Assembly (NCBI RefSeq): GCF_004000845.1 | Contig: NZ_BIMA01000012.1 | Span: forward strand, 35,495-99,494 | DNA length: 64,000 bases | Source: Paenibacillus koleovorans NBRC 103111 | GTDB lineage: Bacteria; Bacillota; Bacilli; Paenibacillales; NBRC-103111 | Direction of reading: 5' to 3' | In this document: piece by piece, positions 36,208 through 45,600 of the stretch | Numbering within the stretch: position 1 is the stretch's first letter | Layout of the letters: every line of letters begins with the position of its first letter | Notes under the pieces: model-generated | What the model saw: only the letters and a program-made list of their open reading frames with translations | Told to the model about the DNA's origin: nothing | Database searches by the model: none | Translations under genes and position numbers: made by a program

Positions 36208-36474
36208 TTAGCTGCGGGTTCCTTTCCGGACGGACATCAGGGCGGTGACGAGCCAGACGATGCTTGCAACCACATACACGGGAACAACGACAACGCCCAG
36301 CATGGCGAGATTGGACAAGTCCTCCCAACCGTCGGTCGGACGCAATTGATTGTACAGCATCGCCAGACAGCCTGCGACATACAGGACAAATGCAATCCAG
36401 CGCTTTTTCATGGCCGTAATGATCGGGAAAATCAGCAGGATGGCCCAAATGAATACATATACGATAGGGTTCAT
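36208..36474 (-). CDS. Small three-helix membrane protein
   Basis: 88 aa from ATG 36474, with GAGAGG about 12 nt upstream; ATG 36498 has no site. Three hydrophobic helices: IVYVFIWAILLIFPIITAM, WIAFVLYVAGCLAMLY and LAMLGVVVVPVYVVASIVWLVTAL. The outer loop is acidic (PTDGWEDLS) and the end is basic. No family is recognised. Confidence 0.65.
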   Translation of the reverse strand: MNPIVYVFIWAILLIFPIITAMKKRWIAFVLYVAGCLAMLYNQLRPTDGWEDLSNLAMLGVVVVPVYVVASIVWLVTALMSVRKGTRS

Positions 36475-36665
36475 TTCGGATCGAAGCCTCTCTTCCATGG
36501 AGTTTAAGCGCTTGTAGCCCAACGGTAGTGCAGCGCTTCTTTTATCATATCAGGTTTTAAGCGGCAGGGCATGCCAATTTGCTCTGGCGTTAGGCGTGAG
36601 GACAAGCTACACTTGGAGATGAAACGATGACATTTTGTATGGGACAAAGGAGGATTTATAAGGAA

Positions 36666-37136
36666 ATGTGGAAAGAATTTAAGGAATTCGCCATGAAAGG
36701 CAATATGGTTGATCTGGCGATCGGGGTCATTATCGGTACGGCCTTCGGCAAAGTAGTCACGTCGATTGTGAACGATTTGGTCATGCCGCCGATCGGGCTG
36801 CTGCTGGGCAAGGTTAATTTCTCCAATTTGTACATCAGTCTGAATGGCGAGTCGTATGAAAATTTGGATGCTGCCAAAAAAGCTGCCGCCCCGACGTTGA
36901 ACTACGGCCTGTTCATCAACACCTTGCTCGATTTTCTGATCGTGGCGTTCGTTATTTTCATGGTCGTGAAGCAACTGAACCGCCTGCGCCGCAAGAAGGA
37001 AGAAGCGCCGAGCAAGCCAACCGTCAAACCGTGCCCCGAGTGTCTGTCGGAAATCCCGATCGCGGCCAAAAGATGCAAGTACTGCACCACGGAGCTGAAC
37101 GATCATGCAGACGGGAAGGCCGGGTCGCTAGCTTAA
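36666..37136 (+). CDS. mscL: Large-conductance mechanosensitive channel with zinc-ribbon tail
   Basis: 156 aa from ATG 36666, with AAAGGAGG 36647-36654 eleven bases upstream. MscL opens under membrane tension to release solutes on osmotic downshock. Family marks are [46 protein letters not shown] (helix 1 with its glycine-lined pore) and a second helix [20 protein letters not shown]. The cytoplasmic tail adds [22 protein letters not shown], a two-CxxC zinc-ribbon-like module absent from E. coli MscL. Confidence 0.95.
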   Translation: MWKEFKEFAMKGNMVDLAIGVIIGTAFGKVVTSIVNDLVMPPIGLLLGKVNFSNLYISLNGESYENLDAAKKAAAPTLNYGLFINTLLDFLIVAFVIFMVVKQLNRLRRKKEEAPSKPTVKPCPECLSEIPIAAKRCKYCTTELNDHADGKAGSLA

Positions 37137-37271
37137 ACGTCGGTTGCCGTTCGCAATTCGTAGCCGGAAAGTTCATGTTTTTTGCATTTACTTCATGTTC
37201 TGGGTACCAGCTTTGTGATTACATAAGAGTTGTGTTCATTTTGAAAAATGATAGGGAGGCTGTTATTAACA

Positions 37272-38354
37272 ATGGCAAAGTTGAGAATCGGCATTATCGG
37301 TACCGGAGGTATTGCAAACGGCAAGCATATGCCAAGCCTCAAGCGACAAGGCAACGTAGACATGGTAGCGTTCTGCGACATCGTGGAGGAGCGCGCGGTT
37401 AAGGCGGCTAACGATTTCGGTGCGGAAGGCGCGAAGGTATATACGGATTACAGGGAAGTTCTGAAGGACGGCAGCATCGACGTCATTCATGTATGTACGC
37501 CGAACTACAACCACGCGGAGATTACGATCGCCGCTCTGGAAGCCGGCAAACACGTCATGAGCGAGAAGCCGATGGCGATCTCGTCCGTAGAAGCTCGCGC
37601 GATGGTGGAAGCGTCCAAGCGTACCGGCAAGAAGCTGACGGTCGGCTACAACAACCGGTTCCGGTCGGACAGCCAGCACCTGAAGAAAGTGTGCCAAGCC
37701 GGCCAACTGGGCGAAATTTACTATGCGAAAGCGCATGCGGTTCGCCGTCGCGCCGTTCCTACATGGGGTGTGTTCCTGGATGAAGAGAAGCAAGGCGGGG
37801 GCCCGCTCATCGATATCGGCACGCACGCGCTTGACCTGACGCTGTGGATGATGGACAACTATAAGCCAGTCAGCGTAACGGGCTCTGTATTTCACAAGCT
37901 GGGTAGCCGTCCGAACTCCGCGAATGCTTGGGGTCCTTGGGATCCGGAGAAGTTCACGGTGGAAGATTCGGCTTTCGGCTACATCAAAATGGAGAACGGC
38001 GCGACGATCGTGCTCGAGTCCAGCTGGGCGCTGAACACGCTTGATGTGAAGGAAGCGAAGACGACGCTTTGCGGAACGGAGGGCGGCGCCGACATGGAAG
38101 CTGGCCTGCGTTTGAACGGAGAAGCTTTCAGCCGGATGTGGCAGCAAGATGTTAATTTGAAATCGGGCGGCGTGGCTTTCTTCAGCGGTTCGGAGGAGAA
38201 GGACAGCGATCTGGAGATGCGCGTATGGATTGACGCCATCTTGAACGACACTGAGCCGGTTGTCAAGGCGGAGCAAGCGCTTGTAGTCACCGAAATTCTC
38301 GAGGCGATCTACGAGTCCGCCAAGACAGGCAAGACCGTTTACTTGAACCAATAA
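37272..38354 (+). CDS. Gfo/Idh/MocA family oxidoreductase
   Basis: 360 aa from ATG 37272 with GGGAGG about 12 nt upstream. The NAD(P) Rossmann motif is IGIIGTGGIANGKHMPSL, then VHVCTPNYNHAEITIAALEAGKHVMSEKPMAI with the conserved EKP lysine. The substrate-domain motif GGGPLIDIGTHALDLTLWMM contains the catalytic Asp/His pair. Such enzymes oxidise sugars or inositols at a hydroxyl. The next gene, 32 bp on, is a sugar-phosphate-isomerase-like TIM barrel, a common partner in sugar or inositol catabolism. Confidence 0.93.
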   Translation: MAKLRIGIIGTGGIANGKHMPSLKRQGNVDMVAFCDIVEERAVKAANDFGAEGAKVYTDYREVLKDGSIDVIHVCTPNYNHAEITIAALEAGKHVMSEKPMAISSVEARAMVEASKRTGKKLTVGYNNRFRSDSQHLKKVCQAGQLGEIYYAKAHAVRRRAVPTWGVFLDEEKQGGGPLIDIGTHALDLTLWMMDNYKPVSVTGSVFHKLGSRPNSANAWGPWDPEKFTVEDSAFGYIKMENGATIVLESSWALNTLDVKEAKTTLCGTEGGADMEAGLRLNGEAFSRMWQQDVNLKSGGVAFFSGSEEKDSDLEMRVWIDAILNDTEPVVKAEQALVVTEILEAIYESAKTGKTVYLNQ

Positions 38355-38386
38355 TCATAAATGAATAGGGAAGAGGTGCGGACTCT

Positions 38387-39355
38387 ATGAAGCTTGGGGT
38401 ATTCACCGTATTGCTCGGCGGCAAGCCGCTCGAGGAAGCACTCGACATTATTGCGGCGAAAGGGCTGCAAGCGGTCGAGATCGGGACAGGCAATTGGCCG
38501 GGCAACGCGCACTGCGATCCGGACGCGCTGCTGGCCGACGAAGGCAAGCTGAAGGCGTTCAAGCAAGCGGTCGAGTCGCGCGGCTTGATCATCAGTGCTT
38601 TCAGCTGCCACGGCAACCCGCTGCATCCGCAGAAGGCGATCGCGAAGGATTTCCACGACACGTTCGTGAAGACCGTCGATCTCGCGCAGCGGCTGGAAGT
38701 GCCGGTCGTGAACACGTTCTCCGGCTGCCCGGGCGACAGCGACGATGCGCTGTACCCGAACTGGCCGGTCGCTCCGTGGCCGAACGATTTCCAGGACCTG
38801 CTCAAGTGGCAGTGGGAGGAGAAAGTCATTCCGTATTGGACGGAATGGGCCCAGTATGCGGCGGAACGCAATGTGAAGATCGGCCTCGAGCTGCACGGCG
38901 GTTTCTCCGTGCATACGCCGGCTACGCTGCTTCGCCTGCGTGAAGCAGTCGGTGAAACGATCGGCGCCAACCTCGATCCGAGCCACATGTGGTGGCAAGG
39001 CATCGACCCGGTGCAGGCGATCCAGATTCTCGGCCGCGCCGGCGCGATCCATCACTTCCATGCGAAGGACACGTCGATCGATCCGATCAACGTGAACCGC
39101 CACGGCTTGACCGACATGCAGTCGTACAGCTTGATGCTGGACCGCGCCTGGCAGTTCCGCACGGTCGGCTTCGGCCACGACCTGAAGACTTGGGCGGACA
39201 TCATGAGCGCGCTCCGTCTCGTCGGCTACGACTATGTCGTCAGCATCGAGCACGAGGACGGGCTGATGTCGATCGACGAAGGCTTCTCGAAGGCCGTCAG
39301 CAACCTGCAGCAAGTGTTGATCACCGAACCGCTCGGCCAGATGTGGTGGGTGTAA
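38387..39355 (+). CDS. Sugar phosphate isomerase/epimerase, xylose-isomerase-like TIM barrel
   Basis: 322 aa, AP-endonuclease-2/xylose-isomerase-like TIM barrel (IolE/IolI superfamily). Metal ligands are expected at GLELHGGFSVH (Glu/His), NLDPSHMWWQG (Asp/His), FHAKDTSID (His/Asp) and SIEHEDG (Glu). It starts MKLGVFTVLLGGKPLEEALDIIAAKGLQAVEIGTG. It is cotranscribed with the preceding Gfo/Idh/MocA oxidoreductase, and together they probably oxidise and isomerise a sugar or cyclitol. A strong terminator follows. Confidence 0.92.
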   Translation: MKLGVFTVLLGGKPLEEALDIIAAKGLQAVEIGTGNWPGNAHCDPDALLADEGKLKAFKQAVESRGLIISAFSCHGNPLHPQKAIAKDFHDTFVKTVDLAQRLEVPVVNTFSGCPGDSDDALYPNWPVAPWPNDFQDLLKWQWEEKVIPYWTEWAQYAAERNVKIGLELHGGFSVHTPATLLRLREAVGETIGANLDPSHMWWQGIDPVQAIQILGRAGAIHHFHAKDTSIDPINVNRHGLTDMQSYSLMLDRAWQFRTVGFGHDLKTWADIMSALRLVGYDYVVSIEHEDGLMSIDEGFSKAVSNLQQVLITEPLGQMWWV

Positions 39356-39367
39356 GGTGTAGATAGA

Positions 39368-39409
39368 AAGGCCCGCCTCCGGCTTTGCAGCCGGGGCGGG
39401 CCTTTTTTA
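39368..39409. terminator. Strong terminator between convergent genes
   Basis: AAGGCCCGCC (39368-39377) pairs with GGCGGGCCTT (39395-39403 region), with an inner GGCT/AGCC pairing and six T residues. It overlaps the end of the AraC-family gene on the other strand. Confidence 0.9.
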
Positions 39410-40243
39410 ATCCTGCTCCTCGCTGTCCGCATGCCGGAACGCCTTGGGCGACATGCCGTAGCGCGATTTGAACATCCGGTAAAAATATGTGTAGCTGTTG
39501 AACCCGGAAGCCTCGGCGATTTGCTCAAGCGACATTTTGCTGAACAGGATGCGCTCGCGGGCGATAGACAAGCGGATTTGCAGCGTATACTGCATGATCG
39601 ATTGGCCGAAAATGGATTTGAACAAGTGAACGGCGCGCGACACGCTAAGGCCCACATGCTGTGCCACGTCCTCGAGCCGGATTGGAGTGAGTGCATGCTC
39701 CTCGATGTAGCTCTTCATCTGCACGGCGAGGAACGACTTGCCCTTGGTCGAATAAAATTGTTGCTCGGACAAAATCCGTTCGATGCTCAGGCACAGAATG
39801 CGCAAGTAGTAGTCGGAAATTTCCTTATAGCGTCCCTTCACCCGCTGCTGCTCGAGCGAGGCGTGGCGAAGCAGGTTGAGGATGTCCTCGCTTAGCGGAA
39901 TGTGGGCTTTCTGCGGCTTGGGCGACTTGTTCCACCACTGATCCAGCCACGACCCCCGGCAAAAAAAGTAATAGTCGCCGCTAAAAACGGCCGTTTCTCC
40001 GTTCGCCTGCTGCTCGGTATCGACGCGGAGGTCGTAGATATCCCCGGGCTTGTACATGAGCAGGTCGCCCGGCTGAATAAGCTCGAGCTGCCCGTTCACG
40101 AGCGCGCGGCAGCGGCCTTCCGTTTGGAAGCGGATGAGATAATTGCGGAGCCCCTTGCGGGAAGCGGCCTGGAACGGCTTCGTATGATGGGTATAACCGG
40201 CCGACAACACTTCGCAGAACGTGGGCGATAACTCTTTAGGCAC
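39407..40243 (-). CDS. AraC-family regulator with cupin-like domain
   Basis: 278 aa from GTG 40243 with AGGAGG 7 nt upstream; the ATG 60-plus bases further upstream has no site. The N-terminal AraC ligand domain (RNYLIRFQTEGRCRALVNGQLELIQPGDLLMYKPGDIYDLRV) is followed by two helix-turn-helices: IRLEDVAQHVGLSVSRAVHLFKSIFG and MSLEQIAEASGFNSYTYFYRMFKSRYG, ending MSPKAFR. It lies divergent to the hydroxyacid dehydrogenase/glycerate kinase pair and convergent to the oxidoreductase pair, so either could be its target. Confidence 0.92.
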   Translation of the reverse strand: MPKELSPTFCEVLSAGYTHHTKPFQAASRKGLRNYLIRFQTEGRCRALVNGQLELIQPGDLLMYKPGDIYDLRVDTEQQANGETAVFSGDYYFFCRGSWLDQWWNKSPKPQKAHIPLSEDILNLLRHASLEQQRVKGRYKEISDYYLRILCLSIERILSEQQFYSTKGKSFLAVQMKSYIEEHALTPIRLEDVAQHVGLSVSRAVHLFKSIFGQSIMQYTLQIRLSIARERILFSKMSLEQIAEASGFNSYTYFYRMFKSRYGMSPKAFRHADSEEQD

Positions 40244-40391
40244 CTGGGGCCTCCTGGGACAAAAGTGGCATTTATGGTTCCAGTATAACCGAATTGAGGC
40301 GTCCCCGACAGATTTCCACAAAATCCTTGTTGAAAAAGGGAGGAAACCGGACGAAGCGCCCGAATTGTATTTAGGAAGGAGTGAGTAGCCA

Positions 40392-41363
40392 ATGAAAATT
40401 GTGATTTTGGATGGATTTACGTTAAATCCGGGGGATTTGAGCTGGGCGAAGCTGGAGTCGCTGGGCGAGCTGACGATTTACGACCGGACGCCGGTCGAGC
40501 TCATCGTAGAGCGTGCCCAGGGAGCGGATGCGATATTGACAAACAAAACGCCGGTCCGCGCCGACAAGATCGCCCAATTGCCGAATTTGAAATATATCGG
40601 CGTCCTAGCGACCGGTTATGATGTAGTAGATGTGGATGCGGCCGCAGAGAGGGGCATTCCGGTTGCGAATGTACCGGCCTATTCAACGCAGTCCGTAGCG
40701 CAATTCGTGTTTACGCTGCTGCTGGAGCTGTGCCATCGCGCCGGGGACCACAGCAGCGCCGTGCATGGCGGCGGCTGGGCGGCAAGCCCGGACTTCTGCT
40801 TCTGGAACTCGCCGCTCGTCGAGCTGCAAGGCAAGACGTTCGGCGTCATCGGCCTCGGCCGCATCGGCGAGCAAGCCGCTCGCATCGCGCAAGCGTTCGG
40901 GATGGACATCGTCGCGGCGACTCGCACGCCGAAGCCGGCACCGATCGAGGGCATGCGCATGGTGTCGATGGACGAGCTTGTCGCAACGGCGGACGTCATC
41001 TCGTTGCACTGCCCGCTGACACCGGAAACTTCCGGTCTCGTGAACAAGAGCTTCCTGGAGTGCATGAAACCTAACGCGTTCTTGATCAATACGTCGCGCG
41101 GCAAGCTGATCGTAGAGCAGGACTTGGCCGACGCGCTGCGGAACGGGACGATTGCTGGAGCGGGGCTGGACGTCGTGTCCGTGGAGCCGCCATCCGCCGA
41201 TCATCCGCTTGTCGGGCTGACGAACTGCATCATTACGCCGCATATCGCTTGGGCGACGAAGGAAGCGCGGATCCGCCTGATGGAGACGGCGACCGCCAAT
41301 TTGGCTGCTTTCCAGGGAGAAGCTCCCGTGAATGTAGTGAACGCGGGGAGGTTGGTTCGATGA
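40392..41363 (+). CDS. D-2-hydroxyacid dehydrogenase, glycerate dehydrogenase-like
   Basis: 323 aa with AGGAAGGAG 10 nt upstream. NAD-binding motif FGVIGLGRIGEQAARIAQAFGM, catalytic Arg in INTSRGKLI, Glu in VVSVEPPSADHPL and His in ITPHIAWAT follow the D-isomer-specific dehydrogenase pattern. The next gene, glycerate kinase, overlaps by 4 bp (ATGA), so this enzyme probably reduces hydroxypyruvate or tartronate semialdehyde type acids to glycerate. The pair is divergent from an AraC regulator. Confidence 0.92.
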   Translation: MKIVILDGFTLNPGDLSWAKLESLGELTIYDRTPVELIVERAQGADAILTNKTPVRADKIAQLPNLKYIGVLATGYDVVDVDAAAERGIPVANVPAYSTQSVAQFVFTLLLELCHRAGDHSSAVHGGGWAASPDFCFWNSPLVELQGKTFGVIGLGRIGEQAARIAQAFGMDIVAATRTPKPAPIEGMRMVSMDELVATADVISLHCPLTPETSGLVNKSFLECMKPNAFLINTSRGKLIVEQDLADALRNGTIAGAGLDVVSVEPPSADHPLVGLTNCIITPHIAWATKEARIRLMETATANLAAFQGEAPVNVVNAGRLVR

Positions 41364-42535
41364 TCGAAAGCAAGTTCTCGGTCGTGGTGGCGCCGGACTC
41401 TTTCAAGGGCAGCTTGACTGCCGTGGAAGTGGCGGCGGCGATCACGCGCGGCTTGCAGCGCTCCGGCTTGGCGGCGGACATCCGGCAGGTGCCTATGGCC
41501 GACGGAGGCGAGGGTACGGTCGACGCCGTGCTGACCGCCGTGGGCGGGGAGCGTCGCGTCTTGACCGTGACCGGCCCGATGGGCGAGCCGGTTGAGGCGT
41601 TCTACGGCGTGCTGGAGGACGGCACGGCGGTCATTGAGATGGCGGCGGCATCCGGCCTGCCGCTCGTGCCCGAGATGAAGCGCAACCCGCTGCAAGCGAC
41701 GAGCTACGGCACCGGCGAGCTGATCCGCGACGCGCTCGACCGGGGCAGCCGGCGCATCCTGCTCGGCATCGGCGGCAGCGCCACGAACGACGGCGGCATG
41801 GGCATGGCCCAGGCGATCGGCGTGCGCTTCATCGATGCCGCCGGGCGCGAGCTCGCCACAGGCGGGCAGCAGCTGGAGCGCATCGAGCGCATCGATGCGA
41901 GCGGGCTGCACCCGCGGCTCGCCGCAGGCGAAGTGCCCGTCACGGTGTGCTGCGACGTGACGAACCCCTTGTGCGGCCCGAACGGCGCCAGCGCCGTGTA
42001 CGGCCCGCAAAAGGGCGCGACGCCCGCCATGGTCGAGCGCCTTGACAAGGGCCTGGACCATTACGCCGTGCGCATCGCGATGCAGCTCGGCCTTATGGTC
42101 CGCGACGTGCCGGGCGCCGGCGCGGCCGGCGGCCTTGGCGCGGGCTTGCTCGCGTTCTGCCGGGCGGAGCTGAAGCCCGGCATCCGCGAGGTGACCGCGC
42201 TCACGCGCCTCGAGGACGCGGTGGCGTCGGCGCAGCTCGTCGTCACCGGCGAAGGCCGCACCGACGCGCAGACCGCGTTCGGCAAAGTGCCGGCCGGTGT
42301 CGCGGCGCTCGGGCGCGAGCACGGCGTGCCGGTCCTGTGCTTGAGCGGCGGGCTAGGCGACGGCGTGGAAGAGCTGTACGCGCACGGCATCACGGCGCTG
42401 TTCAGCATCGCCAACCGTCCGCTGACGTTGGACGAGGCGATGCGCGAAGGCGCAGCGCTGCTCGAGCAGGCGGCGGAGAACATCGGCCGGCTGTACGCGG
42501 CGGCGGCCGCCGCTGCTCATCAGCAGCAGGGATAG
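41360..42535 (+). CDS. Glycerate kinase, GarK/GlxK family
   Basis: 391 aa from ATG 41360; the open frame extends to 41249 inside the upstream gene, but the ATGA overlap and the conserved start KFSVVVAPDSFKGSLTAVEVA fix it. The enzyme phosphorylates glycerate, feeding it into glycolysis. Conserved parts: ADGGEGTVDAVL, GTGELIRDALDRGSRRILLGIGGSATNDGGMGMAQAIG, CDVTNPLCGPNGASAVYGPQKGA and VTGEGRTDAQTAFGKVPAGVA. Length is normal for the family. Coupled translation with the dehydrogenase supports a shared glyoxylate/hydroxypyruvate-type pathway. Confidence 0.95.
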   Translation: MIESKFSVVVAPDSFKGSLTAVEVAAAITRGLQRSGLAADIRQVPMADGGEGTVDAVLTAVGGERRVLTVTGPMGEPVEAFYGVLEDGTAVIEMAAASGLPLVPEMKRNPLQATSYGTGELIRDALDRGSRRILLGIGGSATNDGGMGMAQAIGVRFIDAAGRELATGGQQLERIERIDASGLHPRLAAGEVPVTVCCDVTNPLCGPNGASAVYGPQKGATPAMVERLDKGLDHYAVRIAMQLGLMVRDVPGAGAAGGLGAGLLAFCRAELKPGIREVTALTRLEDAVASAQLVVTGEGRTDAQTAFGKVPAGVAALGREHGVPVLCLSGGLGDGVEELYAHGITALFSIANRPLTLDEAMREGAALLEQAAENIGRLYAAAAAAAHQQQG

Positions 42536-42574
42536 ACGCGGGAAGTGGCAAGCGGGAAGGTTGAACAAGCAGAA

Positions 42575-42626
42575 AAGAAGCTCGCCCTGAAGCCGATCGT
42601 TCACGGCTTTCAGGGCGAGCTTCTTA
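42575..42626. terminator. Bidirectional terminator
   Basis: AAGAAGCTCGCCCTGAAGCC (42575-42594) pairs with GGCTTTCAGGGCGAGCTTCTT (42605-42625). It separates the glycerate kinase gene from the convergent large surface-protein gene. Confidence 0.9.
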
Positions 42627-42671
42627 TCGTTTCAGAAATAACTGCTCACCGCGATTTATTCGATAGGAGAA

Positions 42672-45600
42672 CTAACTTTTTTGCGCCAACATCCTCATTA
42701 GTACGGTAACAGCCTCTGCCCTTGTTGTGCCGGCATTAGGGTCGAATTCATTTGAGCCTTTACCTTGTATAAGGCCAAGCTTCTTAATGGCTGACACTGC
42801 ATCCTTCGCCCAGGCCGGGATATCCCTGTCGTCCGCGAAGCCGGTTGCGGTGTTCGCTTCGAGAGACAAACGCGATGCGCTTGCAAGCATCATTGCCATC
42901 TCGGCACGCGTTATTTCTTCATCCGGGTGGAAACTGCCATCCTCATAGCCGCTAATAATTCCTGCCTGCACAGCCTGCGCGACCGCCTTCTGCGCCCAAG
43001 AGCCGATCTTCGCTGTATCGGTGAACGTTAGTGCCGCTCCTTCTCCTGGCAGCTTCAGTGTATTCATCAGCATCACCGTAAATTCAGCGCGAGTCACAGT
43101 ACGGTTCGGTTTGAAGGTACCATCCGGATAGCCCGCGACTATACCCATACGAGCGGTTTGCTTGATGTATGCCTCGGCCCAGTGTCCAACAATATCAAGA
43201 AATGTAATTATCGGGTTCGTATCTGTCGGGGGCACTTCTGTTGAAGGTTGCACGGTCGAAGACTCTTCTGTCGATACATCCGGCGGGTGGTCCCCACTTG
43301 GTACTGTTGGCGGTTCAGTTGAACCGCCATTGCTACCCTCACTGCCATCCTCACCGCCATCATTGGATGCGCGGTTCACTGTAACTACATAGGTCTTCGT
43401 TGTACCATCCTCTGCTGTCACGACCAGGTTAATCAAATTGATGCCCACGTTCAGCGGGAGTGATGGAGACACAGCACCGCTTGTCAATGGGATCGGGCCG
43501 CTGGTTATCGTCCCCACGTTGTTGTACACTCTAGCCGTAACCGTGGCATAGACGGCATCGCGCACTGTCGCCGTTACCGTGATGCTGCTCACGCTTTTGG
43601 TCACGTTGACCGTATAGCTTGTTGTAGTTGCGGCAAATATTGGGTTCAGCGTACTGCCCGGCAGCGTCAAACCGCTTAACTCCGCGTTGTTGCTTTTCCA
43701 CTTCGCATACAGCGTAACGTTGGCGGTTCCCATAGTGAAGATAGCTTCTGCCGCGTAGTTCGTTCCGTTTCCATCTGCTTGCGTGTTCCAGCCTGTAAAT
43801 GTGTAGCCCGTTTTGCTTAAATTTCCCGAGTTACCGTACACCGATACCGCAACTCCTTGCGCATAAGACCCGCCATCTAGGGGCGTGCTTCCTTCCGTGC
43901 TGCCGTTGCCGCTATACGTCACTGTGTATCCAGGCACTGTCGTATCGCTGACCGTGATGGTCAGCGTCTGATCCGCCCCACCGCTGAATGTAAACGTCAG
44001 GCTTGCCGTGCCGACCGATTGCGCAGCTAAGTAGCTCTTCGTGATCGTCACCGTGCTGCCCGCCACCGTATATTCCGTGCCGGACACAAGCACTGTAGCT
44101 CCGTTGGTGATACCAGCCAAGGTGTGACCGTTCAGCGTCATCGTCGCTACGATATCCGCTTGGGCGGCCGTTTTCTTATCGAAGCTGCCGGTATTCGGGC
44201 TGATCATGCTGTTCGGCACTGTCGTATCGCTGACCGTAATGGTCAGCGCCTGATTCACCCCCGCGCTGAATGAGAAGGTCAGGCTAGTTGTACCGATCGG
44301 CTGAGCAGCCAGGTAGCTCTTCAGGATCGTCACCGTGCTGCCGGCCACCGTATAGTCCGTACCTGACAGAAGCGCGGCAGCTCCGTTGCGGATCCCGGCC
44401 AATGTGTTGCCGTTCAGTGTCATCGTCGCCACGACATCCGCTTGAGCGGCTGTCTTCTTATCGAAGCTGCCAGTATTCGGGCTGATCGTACTGTTCGGCG
44501 GCGTCGAGTCACTGACCGAGATGTTCAACGTCTGATCCGTCCCTGCGCTGAATGTGAAGGTCAAGCTCGTGGTGCCGACCGGTCGAGCGGCCAAGTAGCT
44601 CTTCAGGATCGTCACCGTGCTGCCCGCCACCGTATAGTCCGTACCTGACAGAAGCGCGGCGGCTCCGTTGCGGATCGCGACCAATGTGTTGCCGTTCAGT
44701 GTCATCGTCGCCAAGACATCCGCTTGGGCGGCTGTCTTCTTATCGAAGCTGCCCATATTCGGGCTGATCGTACTATTCAGCGGTGTCGTGTCGCTGACCG
44801 TGATGGTCAGCGTCCGATCCGTCCCCGCGCTGAACGTGAAGGTCAAGCTCGTGGTGCCGACCGATTGAGTAGCCAGGTAGCTCTTCAGAATCGTCACCGT
44901 GCTGCCCGCCACGATATAGTCCATGCCTGCCGCAAGCGCGGCGGCTCCGTTACTTATGCCGGCCAAGATGTTGCCGTTCAGCGTCATCGTCGCCACGACA
45001 TCCGCTTGAGCGGCCGTTTTCTTGTCGAAGCTGCCTGTAATCGGGCTGATCGTACTGTTCGGCACCGTGGTATCGCTGACCAATATCGCCAGCGTCTGAT
45101 CCATCCCCGCGCTGAACGTGAAGGTCAGGCTTGTCGTACCGAGCGATTGCCCAGCCAGGTAGCTCTGCAGGATTGTCACCGTATCGCCCGACACTGTATA
45201 ATCGGTACCCGACACGAGCGTCTCGACTCCGTTGTAGATACTAGCCAAGGTGTTGCCGTTCAGCGCTAGCGTCGTTTCTACATCGGCTTGCGCAGACAGC
45301 TTCTTATCGAAGTTGCCTGTATTCGGAGTGATGATACTGTTCGACGTTGTTGTGTCACTGATCGAAAGGATCAACGTCTGATTCACACCTGCACTGAACG
45401 TGAACGTAAGGCTTGTTACTCCTAGCGGCTGCGCAGCCAGATAGTTCTTCAGAATCGTCACCGTGTTGCCTGCCACGTTATATTCCGTGCCGGACACAAG
45501 TGCTGTCGCGCCGTTACTGATTCTTGCCAACGTGTTGCCGTGCAACATCATCGTCGTTACGACATCCGCTTGTGCGGAAATCTTCTTATCGAAGCTGCCT

